The notes under the pieces were generated by a model. The model was not told the origin of the DNA. It saw nothing but the letters and a program-made list of their open reading frames with translations, and made no database searches. From positions 154,846-218,845 of the forward strand of contig SIJG01000013.1 in NCBI GenBank assembly GCA_023374025.1: a stretch of DNA of 64,000 nt. The letters are read 5' to 3'. Origin of the DNA: Heterodera schachtii (Eukaryota > Nematoda > Chromadorea > Rhabditida > Heteroderidae). Positions 46,152-55,875 of this stretch are shown here, one piece after another; position 1 is the first letter of the stretch; the number at the start of each line of letters is the position of its first letter. The position numbers were made by a program, and so were the translations under genes.

Positions 46152-46639
46152 ATAGAGAAAAAAAAATTCGTAAATTTTTTTCCGTCATCATTTTGGCTTC
46201 TCACTTTTAGAATCTTAATATTTTCAGAATTGCTACGTACAGTTAAAATTTCAGTTCGATCATTTCATGGGAAGTGGTCAAACTAACAACAAAATAGGGT
46301 GTCCTTATTCTAATGGACACACTGTTTGTATTACCAAAAACTTTTTAAAAAGGCGTATAAAATGCTTTATCATGCATGGGCTTTTCGGGGTCACTTAACA
46401 GGATTATGACATACATTTCGATCAATGGATTTCATTTAGAATTTATTTTTCAAAGTGGTGATATTTTGACCCCAAATGCGGACTTTGAAAATTTTCAGTT
46501 GGCAACCCAATATTATTAATTAAATGTATGTTTTATTCGAACAAAAGAATCAACAAAAGCATTCGGAGAAAAATTGAGAGCATTCCATTAGCATCAAATC
46601 CGTTTAAAATCGGAGAGATCGTCGATCATTTCTCAAATA

Positions 46640-46961
46640 TGTTTATAGGGGGTTTTCAGGGCTGTTGATCACGAATCCGGCATCCATTTCGACCAAACCC
46701 TACCCGGACCCAAATTCGAACAAAAAGTCGAAAATTCAAATTTTGCTTTTTGGTTCAAAAACGGCTAAAACATATGGAAACAAACTAAAAGCCATCAATT
46801 CTGCAATGAGAGATCATTTAAACTATTTTTGAACCAAAAAAGCGAAATTCGAAAATTTGAATTTTTCGACTTTTTGTCTAAATTTGGGTCCGGGTTTAGG
46901 GATTGATCGAAATGGATGTCGGATTCGTGATCAACAGCCCTGAAAACCCCCTATAAACATG
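46640..46961. mobile_element. Palindromic MITE of the dispersed GATCACGAATCCGG repeat
   Basis: Inverted arms of about 130 bp beginning ATGTTTATAGGGGGTTTTCA and containing GATCACGAATCCGG and a GACTTTTTG block. This complete palindrome explains the many partial copies scattered through the window (for example 7370-7470, 36300-36370, 40250-40320, 45765-45850, 54535-54615). Confidence 0.7.
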
Positions 46962-47424
46962 TTTTCACTAATTTTGAAAGCAGAAAATGTTTTTTTTCAA
47001 AAATTGTGGTACCATCGGCAGTATGTATTACGTCCAATTCTTCTTCTTCTTCCACCGCTGGTGGCGACAATGGCCTAAAATTATTTTCATTTTTTGACAA
47101 ATAAAAATTGCTGTTGTTGGCTCACCCAATGCAATGCTTTCCACTCAAATCAAATCGGACACTGTTCAAATTGGCACACCAATTATTGCCAAACAGCGGA
47201 TCAAATCTGAAATATAGTTCAAATTGGCAACCGAATTATCGCAGTTTTCCCACTTAATTGGCGCCGTCTCCCCAATTGAGCACCGTTTTAACAGCCAATT
47301 ATACTCCAATTCGGTGGATTCTTCGCTCTTCTGTTTCAGTGTCAGCTTTTCTTTCATCCGTCCATTCGCCAATTCAAATTGTTCAATTGGCATTGGTTGC
47401 ACACGAAAATAAAGTTGGATATGG

Positions 47425-48369
47425 GGTAATAGTTAGTTTGTCCCCCCCCTTTTTGAAAAAAAAATTTTCAAAAATTTTAATGTCATAAAAACAAGTTTTC
47501 TGGGCTTTTCGAGGTCGCTGATCTCGAATCCGGGGTAATAGTACCGATGGTAGCCCCCCTTTTTCGAAAAACAAAATTTTTTAATTTTTTTTCGAGTTAA
47601 GATTATATTAGGGGTTTTAAGGGTCGGAGAATCCGAATCTGACAGTAATTTCGACCTATGTCGAACCCCGAACCCGGGTTCGAGCAAAAAGTAAAAAATT
47701 CAAATTTTCGAATTTCTCATTTTTGGCCTAAAAATGAATTAGATATAGGGAAACACACTAAAAGTCGACAATTCATTAATAGAAAATCATCTAAACCATT
47801 TTTAGACAAAAAATTGAGAAATTTCAAAATTTGAATTTTCGACTTTTTGCTCGAACCCGGGTTCGGGGTTCGACATAGGTCGAAATTACTGTCAGATTCG
47901 GATTCTCCGACCCTTAAAACCCCTAATATAACCTTAACTCGAAAAAAAAATTCCAAAAATTTTGTTTTTCGAAAAAGGGGGGCTACCATCGGTACTATTA
48001 CCGAATCCGGCATCCATTTCGGCAAATTCGAAATCCCTGACCCGAATTCGAACAAAAAGTCGAAAATCCAAATTTTCGAATTTTGCATTTTTGTTGAAAA
48101 TCGCTTTAAATGATCTTTTATTGCAAGGTTCGTGGTTTTCAGAATGTTTCCATGTGTTTAGAATATTTTTAGACGAAAAAAGCAAAATTCGAAAATTTGG
48201 ATTTTCGACTTTTTGTTCGAATTCGGGTCAGGGATTTCGAATTTGCCGAAATGGATGCCGGATTCGAGATCAGCGACCTCGAAAAGCCCAGAAAACTTGT
48301 TTTTATGACATTAAAATTTTTGAAAATTTTTTTTTCAAAAAGGGGGGGGGGACAAACTACACTATTACC
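47425..48369. mobile_element. Palindromic element, outer of a nested pair
   Basis: Inverted arms of about 115 bp starting GGTAATAGT, then a run of C, GAAAAAAAAATTTTC and TTTTTATGACATTAAAA-like sequence; the arms end in GATCTCGAATCCGG. The two arms are nearly identical. No clear target duplication outside. Confidence 0.75.
47534..48002. mobile_element. Palindromic element, inner of a nested pair
   Basis: 469 bp with arms of about 200 bp starting GGTAATAGTACCGATGG. Flanked by an 8-bp direct repeat GAATCCGG (47526-47533 and 48003-48010), which lies within the outer element and marks insertion of this element into it. Confidence 0.85.
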
Positions 48370-48578
48370 GAAAATTCTTGCGAGACGACCTCTTTGAAGC
48401 TGTTGACCCATTCGAGATTTGGTGGACGCAAAAAATTATTGCGACGAAATCGCTTCGGTTGGCCATTTTTTGTCGGACTGTGCAGCTATTTGGACAACGC
48501 TTGGCAAGCAGAAAAAATTGCATTTGGCATATCGTCAGCAATTCCATCGGGTAATAGAGCACCAGAATCCATTGAATG

Positions 48579-49226
48579 GGGTCGGGGTCACTTCGGCGCG
48601 GCCACTTCGGCGCGGGTATTTCGGCGCGAGGTTTTTTCGGCGCGAGCTTTTTCTGCGCGGGCTTTTTCGGCGCGGCCATTTCGGCGCTCTATGTAAAATG
48701 GCTTTTTCGGCGCCAATGTTTAAAAATCCCAAAAAATTTTCAAAAAAATTTTAATTTGCCTTTCATTGTGCATATAACTTATGCCATTTTCTTTCAAAGT
48801 ACCGTGCTAATGCAATGGTAAGCATTGGTGCATAATTGTGGTCCCAAATTAACTTTTATATTTTGGTTAAAAATCACAAATCGGTGGGTTTTCGTGGGTG
48901 CTGATCACAATCTGACCATAGGCTTGCCTAATTCAGAACCCCGGACTCAAATTTCGAATATTTATGTTGAATTTGACTTAAAAATTACAAATTGACCAGG
49001 TATTAGATGGTACACAACACTGCGAAATTTTTTTTTTTACTTTTTCTCAAAATTAGTCTGTATGTAGTTCACAGCAGAAAATTTTTTGCTTTTGATAGGG
49101 TTTTCTCCAGATTTGAAAAATTTTTTGAAAATTTTCTCGGCGATTTTTTCGGCGCCGAAAAAGCCATTTTATATAGGGCGCCGAAATGGCCGCGCCGAAA
49201 TGGCCACGCCGAAGTGGGCGGTTCCC
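48579..49226. mobile_element. Foldback element, CACTTCGGCGCGGC repeat arms
   Basis: 648 bp; GC-rich tandem TTTTTCGGCGCGRGC/CATTTCGGCGCGGC units facing inverted copies; 8-bp target duplication ATTGAATG (48571-48578 and 49227-49234) within coding sequence of the A gene. Open frames in it are repeat-encoded and not genes. Confidence 0.85.
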
Positions 49227-49489
49227 ATTGAATGCAACTGATGAAGATCGGTGAGAATTGTCGGTGAAATCAGACGACGCAATTTGTCCAAATGATTCCC
49301 ATCAGGAACGTACAAATGGCGAATGTTTGTCGCAAAAATTGGCTACGTCTCCAAACTGTCAATTCCGTTTTTCCATCGAAATGCGCGTCCACTAAAATGT
49401 CGAAACGGTCGGAAAGCAATGCCATTTTGAGTCCGAGTTGGGGACGGTCAAATGATGGGAAAATGTCCATCCACACGTCGCCACAAAAC

Positions 49490-50473
49490 TAGGGTTGGGC
49501 CCCCGACCCCGCCCCCGAACCCCGACATTTTTGGCCATTTTCGGGGAAAACCCTGACCCCGAACCCCGACGCTTCTAACCCCGACAACCCCGAACCCCGA
49601 CCCTTAACCCCGATCGGGGTCGGGGTTAAATATACACCCCTAAGAATGGAATTTTTGTGGGGGAAAAGGCAAAAAAGTTATAAGAAATTTGAATTTATTT
49701 TAACCATTTTGCCAAATTTTATTTGTGAACAATATGGTTTTTTAAACAAAAATCCCATAAAAATTGGTCATCATTGGCATAATTTATTGACAAATTATAT
49801 CCAATTTTCCTTTCGTTGAAATTAAAAAATTTAATTTTCCTTGACTAAATCATGAAAAGTTAATATTTTTCAAAATATTTTTACAAAATATAAAAAATAA
49901 AATAAAAATTTCACGGAAATTCATAATTTTGTGGTGAAAATCTGTTAGAAAATAAAGCTTAAATTTTAAAATTCGCCCGGCGGTGCCCATAGGCACCGCC
50001 GGACCCCTTTCTCCTAAAAGTCTTTAGAAAAAAGCATGCCGCGAAAATTTTTTTGAAAATTATAGAATTAGAATGCAATTTGTTAACTGATTTTCATCAA
50101 AATAACCAATTTTTTGACTTTGAGCCAAATCTATTTTAGAAAAAATAAGTTTTGGGGCCCGACGCCGGAGGAAAAATTTGAAATTTTACTATTTTTACAG
50201 ATTTTCACTGAAAATTGTTCATTTTAAAAATGCCTTATCTTTTTTAATTAATTCTATACAAAAATATTTATGATAAAAAGAAATAAAAAAGTACATAAAA
50301 TTATTATTATGAATAATAAAAAATTTTAAGCTAAATAATAAAAAAAAATTTGACTATATGGATTAAGGCAAAAATAGAAAAACCCCGACCCCGAACGATT
50401 TTGCAACCCCGACCCGAACCCCGACGCTTCCAACCCCGAATTTTCCAACCCCGACGTCGGGGGCCCAACCCTA
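49490..50473. mobile_element. hAT-like MITE, TAGGGTTGGGCC ends
   Basis: 984 bp; inverted ends TAGGGTTGGGCCCCCGAC, subterminal AACCCCGAC repeats, AT-rich non-coding core, hairpin module at 49977. The flanks CACAAAAC and CTTTTAAC do not match, so one flank was probably lost after insertion; the left flank is A-gene exon 2, the right flank is unrelated. Confidence 0.85.
49977..50004. other. GC-rich hairpin module
   Basis: CCGGCGGTGCCCATAGGCAC followed by CGCCGGACC; perfect 11-bp stem. Lies inside the hAT-like element 49490-50473. Confidence 0.75.
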
Positions 50474-50613
50474 CTTTTAACACCTCCAATTTATTAACAT
50501 TTACAACAATTTGCGAGATTTCTTCATAAAATATATTATTATCACTGCTGAATTATTACCGATCATTTCTCAATTAATTAATTAATTAATTCATTTCCTC
50601 TGCTGATCAGTGA

Positions 50614-51395
50614 TCACTGTTGTTGTTCTGGCGGAGTAAATGGCCTAAATTAATCGCAATTTTAAATTATTTTTTTTAACAAACTCAAATGCTTTTTTTA
50701 CTCACCCAATGCAAATATTGACATCGTAAAGCTCAAAGTGCACATTGTTCAAATTGCTCGCGTATTCCCATTGAATCGCCGTCGTCGTCTCCCCAATTTG
50801 GCACCTTTTCATAATCCATCGCCCGTCCCATTCATCTTCGCTTGGTTTGATCAATGTCAGCTTTTCGTTGGTTCGTCCGTTCACCAATTCAAATGGCACA
50901 ATTTGCGTTGACTTTGCATGAACAGAAAACTGAATTTTGTAGCGGACGGAAGTGGTGGCATTTAGAAATTTCTAAACAATGGGAAACAAAAATCAAAATC
51001 AGTGGTTTAACGAAAACATGGCCACACCTTTTTGAACTTGTTGACATCACCAGCAGTAGCATACATGCAAAACAATCGCTTCGGATGGCCATCTTTTCGC
51101 GGAGTGTGCAACCATTTGGACAATGCTTGGCCAGTCGAAGTTGCATTTGGTCCATTATCATCAGCAATTGGATCGGGGAACAGAACACGAGAAAAGATGG
51201 AATTAATGTTGAGATCGGCGAGAAATGTGGGCGAAATGCGGCGACGCAAATTGTTCAAATGATAACCGCCAAAAAAGTGAAAATGGCGAATGTTTGGCGC
51301 AAAAATGGGCCAAATTTCACGTGCAAAAACATCCCAAATGGGCTGGACATCAACGCTATGTGCAAGATAAAACCACAAAGTCAAATTGGTGTCGT
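50614..51395 (-). pseudogene. A-type gene, 5' truncated
   Basis: Most of exon 3 (from about 51395: Q-P-I-W-D-V-F-A-R-E-I-W-P-I-F-A-P-N-I-R-H), exon 4 (F-L-N-A-T-T-S-V-R-Y; P-F-E-L-V-N-G-R-T-N-E-K-L-T-L; M-K-R-C-Q-I-G-E) and last exon (P-F-T-P-P-E-Q-Q-Q, stop at 50614) are open with correct splice sites. Exons 1-2 and the start of exon 3 are missing. It lies back to back with the gene at 51777. Confidence 0.8.
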
Positions 51396-51500
51396 TTTAG
51401 TAAGCACAAATCACAGTTCTGATTTAAAAAGCAAATCCTTTTTTCCAGTGTTTTTAAAAGGAAATTGGCCCCCAACGGAAAAATTTTACCGCCTTCGGAC

Positions 51501-51702
51501 CAGGGCTGGGACCGCGCCGCGATGCGCGATGTGCTATCCGCGATTCGCGGCGTTTTTTTTTGCGCGATCCGCGATCCCGGCCGCGGCAATTTGAATGCGC
51601 GGTGCGCGGCCGCGGTTTTTTTTTTTTGCGGGATGCGCGGTCCGCGGCCGCGGCAGTTTGAATGCGCGGCCGCGGTTTTTTTCTGTGCGCGCCCCACCCC
51701 TG
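51501..51702. mobile_element. 202-bp GC-rich hAT-like MITE
   Basis: Ends CAGGGCTGGGACCGCG and GCGCGCCCCACCCCTG; perfect 8-bp target duplication CTTCGGAC (51493-51500 and 51703-51710). The interior is tandem GCGCGGCCGCGG. It lies 75 bp upstream of the A-gene ATG at 51777. Confidence 0.9.
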
Positions 51703-51776
51703 CTTCGGACCCCATCATTGTTTACTTGGTTAACAATCAAAAATTACGACAAAATTGTGCAAATTGTTCAGCGAAA

Positions 51777-52874
51777 ATGAACAGACGGTAAGGAATATTA
51801 AATAAAATTACAAATTTTTCATTTCCCATTTTTTTTATGTTTCAGTTGGATTTGTAACGACGTGTGGATGGACATTTTCCCTTTATTTGACCATGCTGAA
51901 CTTGGACTCAATTTGGCATTGCTTTCGCCCCGTTTCAATGCGTTGGTGGACAAACATTTTGATGGAAAAACAACGGAATTGACAATTTGGAGAAGTGTCG
52001 TAATTAATAAGGATATTGGACCAAAACCGAAACTGTCTGTACGGATTGATGGCAAATGGGTGGATTTTCCGTTGCCGGACCGTCCGCTGCCCAACAAAAT
52101 CCGTTTTAAGGACCTTCAGATTGAGTAATTCCAAACTTTTGTGTTTTATTAAAGCATTTTTTATTTCTTCAGCTACATTGACCATTCCGTCATTGCATTT
52201 TTCCGCTCCAACAAGCACATTTGGGACACAATGGGCACCAAATTGGAGCTGTCTATTGCAAATATTCAACCAATTTGGGATGTTTTTATCCGTCAAATTT
52301 GGCCAATTTTTGCGACAAACCTTCGCCATTTGTCCTTTTACGATGGCGATGTTTTGGACAAATTGCGTCGCCGAACTTCGCCGACACTTCTCACCGATTC
52401 CATTCAATTGAATTCAATTGATTTACGTCGTCTGTTCCCCGATGGAATTGCTGATCATTTTGATGGGCCAAATGCAACTGTTGGCCAAACATTGTCCAAA
52501 TGGTTGAACACTCCGAGCAAAAATGGCCAACCGAAGCGATTGTTTTGCTGGAGTCATAATGAATCACGAATAAAGGAATGGGTCAACAACTTCAAAGAGG
52601 TGGCCCGCCCTATTTTTCGTTAATTGTTTTTGTTTAGGCATTTCTCCGTGCCACCATTTCTGTCAGTTACAATATTCAACTTGTTGGTGAGACGGCGGCG
52701 ACAATTCAATGGGAAAACGATGGAAATTGGGACGCAAATTTGAACAATGTCAAATTTAATTTGTGGCGTGGCATTAATTGCATTGGGTGAGAGCAGAAAA
52801 ATATTCACCAAATTCAAATGGCACTAAATTTTAGGCCATTGTCGCCACCAGCGGAAGAAAAAGCGGACGAATGA
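51777..52874 (+). CDS. A-type F-box-like protein, short C-terminal domain
   Basis: Exons 51777-51787, 51846-52124, 52173-52599, 52638-52786 and 52835-52874 total 906 nt, a 301-aa open frame. Starts M-N-R-R-W-I-C-N-D-V-W-M-D-I-F-P-L-F-D-H-A-E-L-G-L. Exon 4 is 149 nt instead of about 266: a 39-codon in-frame deletion removes the block P-F-E-L-V-N-E-R-T...W-L-L-K-R-C-P-I that is otherwise the best conserved part of the family, joining S-V-S-Y-N-I-Q-L directly to V-G-E-T-A-A-T. Acidic tail P-P-A-E-E-K-A-D-E. The class I/II TATA boxes of other A genes are not seen upstream, where a hAT-like MITE has inserted. It may be expressed poorly or make a domain-deleted protein. Confidence 0.75.
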
Positions 52875-53533
52875 AAGCAATGAAAATTAATTTTATTTGA
52901 GAAATGGTCGACGATCTCACCAATTGGAAACGGATTTGATCTTTCGTTTTATCTCAGAATTCTCTCTCTTTCATTTGTTGGTGCTTTCCTTCGAATTTTA
53001 CTATTGTTACCCTAAGGAATAAAAAGTCACAAACAGAAAAATATATTTAAAATTTGGGAGTTTTTGGTGATAGTTTTACATAAAATAGCCACTTGATAAA
53101 AATTTATGTATTTATGGGGCGAATATCCAAAATTAACCTTGCCTTAAAAATTTAAGGATAAATTTTTTTAAATGTGAGGGATTTTTAAACGATAGAATTT
53201 TCGGCACTTTTGCATTTTCGTGAGCCCTTACGAAAAACCACAGGGGTGGGAGAGGGTTTTTGATGTAAAAATCATTGGTAAAAACACAAGACATTTTAAT
53301 CGATTTTTTTTATTATTTTGAAATCCAAAAAATTGTGTGGGACAAACTATACTATAATAGAGCCAGCCCAAAATGTTTTTGTTATTATGTTTTTGTGTTA
53401 TTTTTGCTCTCTTATTTTTCCTAATTGTTGTTCTCTCTTTTTTAAGTTAACATAATTTTTTTTTTTTTTGCTTTTTATGACACACCAATTAATCAATTGG
53501 AAAAGGGAAAATTGTGCTAATTGAACCACCAAA
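52875..53533. other. Intergenic, no gene seen
   Basis: Begins with the A-gene 3' flank (GAGAAATGGTCGACGATCTCACC). The rest is AT-rich with no recognised element. The block GTGCTAATTG just before 53534 matches other A-gene leaders. Confidence 0.5.
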
Positions 53534-55091
53534 ATGAACCGACGGTCAGCAATTAGTATCTGAAAAATTATAAATTTTTTTAAAATTGCAAATTTTTCAT
53601 TTTCCAAATTTTTTAAAAACAAATTTAGTTGGATTTGCAGCGACGTTTGGATGGACATTTTCCCATCTTTTGACCATGCCCAACTTGGCCTCAAAATTGC
53701 ATTGCTTTCCGACCGTTTCGATGTTTTGGTGGACACGCATTTTGATGGAAAAAAGGAATTGACAATTTGGAGAGAAATAATAATTTGCGAGGGCATTGGA
53801 CCAGAACCGACACTGTCTGAATGGACCGATGACAAATTGGTGGAATTTCCATTGCCGGACCGTCCGCTGCCCAACAAAATCCGCGTTTGTCTCCTTCGGA
53901 TTGAGTAAATTTGTCATTTTCTGTGTGTGTTTTAAAACTTTTTTCTGTATGTTGTTCCCTTTTCAGCTACATTGACCATTCCGTCATCAAATTTCTCCAT
54001 GCCAACAAGCAAATTTGGGACAGAAGTGGCAGCGAATTGGAATTGTCTATTTCAAATGTCCAGCCAATTTGGGATGTTTTGGCCAGTGAAATTTGGCCCG
54101 TTTTTGCCACAAACATTCACCATCTTGGCATTGACGATGGCGATCATTTGGACAATTTGCGTCGCCTGATTTCACCGACAATTCTCACTGATCTTGATCA
54201 ATTGCATTCATTCATTTCCTATGGACTGTTCCCCGATGGAATTGCTGACGATGGGCCAAATGCAACTGCTCGCCAAGCGTTGACCAAATGGTTACACACT
54301 CCGACCACCGACGGACGGGCGAAGCGATTGTTTTGTGCGGATTTTGACAAAAAAGTGAACTTAGATTGGGTCAACAGTTTCAAGGAGGTGCGTTTGGTCA
54401 CATTCTCATAAGTTGAGTATAATACCGCTGGCATCACTCAATTTTAGAAAAAAAATTCAAAATTTTTAATCGGATAGGTTAACAATTTGAAAAGAGGTGG
54501 GCTTTCAGGCGCTACTTTAAAAGCGGTCTTTTTTCCGAACCCAAATTCGAACGAAAAGTTGGAATTTGAATTTTCGACTTTTTATTCGAATTTGGGTTCG
54601 TGGTTCGGTAACCCCCTGGTTAAAAGATGGTCGGCCTATTCATTAAACAACTAATTGATCGATTGCATTTGATTTTCGCTTCCTTTTTGTTAAGGCATTT
54701 CTCCGTGTCACCGCTTCAGTCAACTACAAAATTCGACTTGAACTTTATGATTCAACACCAATTGGACCGTTTGAATTGGAGAACGAACGAACCAAAGAAA
54801 AGCTGACGTTGGAGAATGTGTTACGTTATGGAAGTAGTGGTGATTGGCTGCTGAAGCGATGTCCAATTAGTGAAAAGGCGTCGGCGATTCAATGGGAAAA
54901 CAACGACTATTTGAACTATGTTCAATTTAATTTGTATGATGGCAAAAGTTCGATTGGGTAATTTGTAAAAGATAATTCAATTCACCAAAATTAAAATTGT
55001 TTTTAATTTCAGGCCTTATGGTCACCAGCGGACGAAGAAAAAGAGGAAGCGGGTCAAAGCATCGAAATATCGTCGGACTGCGCGGAAATGA
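53534..55091 (+). CDS. A-type F-box-like protein with basic, NLS-like tail
   Basis: Exons 53534-53544, 53629-53904, 53967-54387, 54695-54957 and 55013-55091 total 1050 nt, a 349-aa open frame. N-terminus M-N-R-R-W-I-C-S-D-V-W-M-D-I-F-P-S-F-D-H-A-Q-L-G-L-K-I-A-L-L-S-D-R-F. Exon 4 has P-F-E-L-E-N-E-R-T-K-E-K-L-T-L and W-L-L-K-R-C-P-I-S-E-K. The last exon differs by a one-base shift from the usual acidic tail and reads TKKKRKRVKASKYRRTARK, a cluster of basic residues of the kind that directs nuclear import. The same frame is kept in the fragment at 43731-43827. Intron 3 contains the dispersed GAATTCG repeat (54535-54615) and ends in an AAG acceptor. Confidence 0.8.
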
Positions 55092-55875
55092 ATTAATTAT
55101 ATTTGAGAAATGACCGATCTCACAAAATTGAAATTTGATTTTATGCCATCATTTTCTCTCAGAAATGCTTTTGTTAATTCTTTCTTTAATACATTTATTT
55201 GCTTGCTTTTTTATGCAATTTCTTTAGTATCAATTGAAATTAGGGTTGTACGGGACCGGGGCGGGAATTCCCGGTAGGGCAAATGGGAAAAAAGCACTGG
55301 TAAGAATGGGGTCTGAAGTGAAAAATTATCGGTCATTCATTGATTGGACACCAAAAATGAAAAAAAGCCTTTGGAGAAAAATTTGAGATAAATTCAATTT
55401 TTGAGGCTTTTTGGCCATAACTCTTTTGTATCTCAGCTAAAATTTTGGAGGCTAATAGGGCCTTTTATTAAAACGCGACCAAGGCTTATTTAATTGTCGC
55501 CACCAGCAGCGGAAGAAGAGAAAGAAGCGGACGAAAGCAACCAAAATTAATTATATTTGAGAAATGGTCGATGATCTCACCAATTGGAAACGGATTTAAT
55601 AATAAAAGTTCAGAAACTCTGTCCGTGATATATGTAAGAGACCATTTTACACTCATCAACAAAATTAAAATGCACCGAAATATGCAATAACAAAACAAAT
55701 TCACATATATATAATATACATAGGGACAAATACAATTATCAGCAAGACAAATGAAGATTATCCTTTTTTCATCCGTAATCTTAATCCATCCGTTTTCACT
55801 TCGCATTTCAAAATCCACAATTTCTTTCCAAGACAAATGTGCCGGCCGTCACAGTCACCAAATGCCAAAATGCTG
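55092..55875. other. Intergenic with gene and transposon scraps
   Basis: 55241-55325 is a deleted relative of the GGGACCGG hAT-like MITE (GGGACCGGGGCGGGAATTCC). 55494-55556 on the plus strand is a stray A-type last exon (L-S-P-P-A-A-E-E-E-K-E-A-D-E-S-N-Q-N). No other coding sequence before the minus-strand gene. Confidence 0.55.

Larger units (their letters stand above)
47060..49489 (-). pseudogene. A-type gene shredded by transposons
   Basis: Exon 2 begins abruptly at 49489 next to a hAT-like element (C-G-D-V-W-M-D-I-F-P-S-F-D-R-P-Q-L-G-L) and is fused by an internal deletion to the middle of exon 3 (near 49345). Exon 3 is then interrupted by 48579-49226 and ends at the GAG-GTCGTC donor near 48390. 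The next intron contains the nested palindromes 47425-48369. Exon 4 lacks its start but has P-I-E-Q-F-E-L-A-N and W-L-L-K-R-C-S-I-G-E, then a 53-bp insertion flanked by GCCAATTTGAAC repeats that breaks the frame. The same 53-bp change is present near 63850. Last exon from 47074. Confidence 0.85.

Noticed and set aside
48535..48821. Repetitive Arg/Lys-rich and Phe/Gly-rich frames
   Set aside because: They are encoded by the TTCGGCGCGG arms of the foldback element 48579-49226.
51356..51791. Arg/Ala/Pro-rich open frames on both strands
   Set aside because: They arise from GCGCGGCCGCGG repeats of the 202-bp MITE running into gene flanks.
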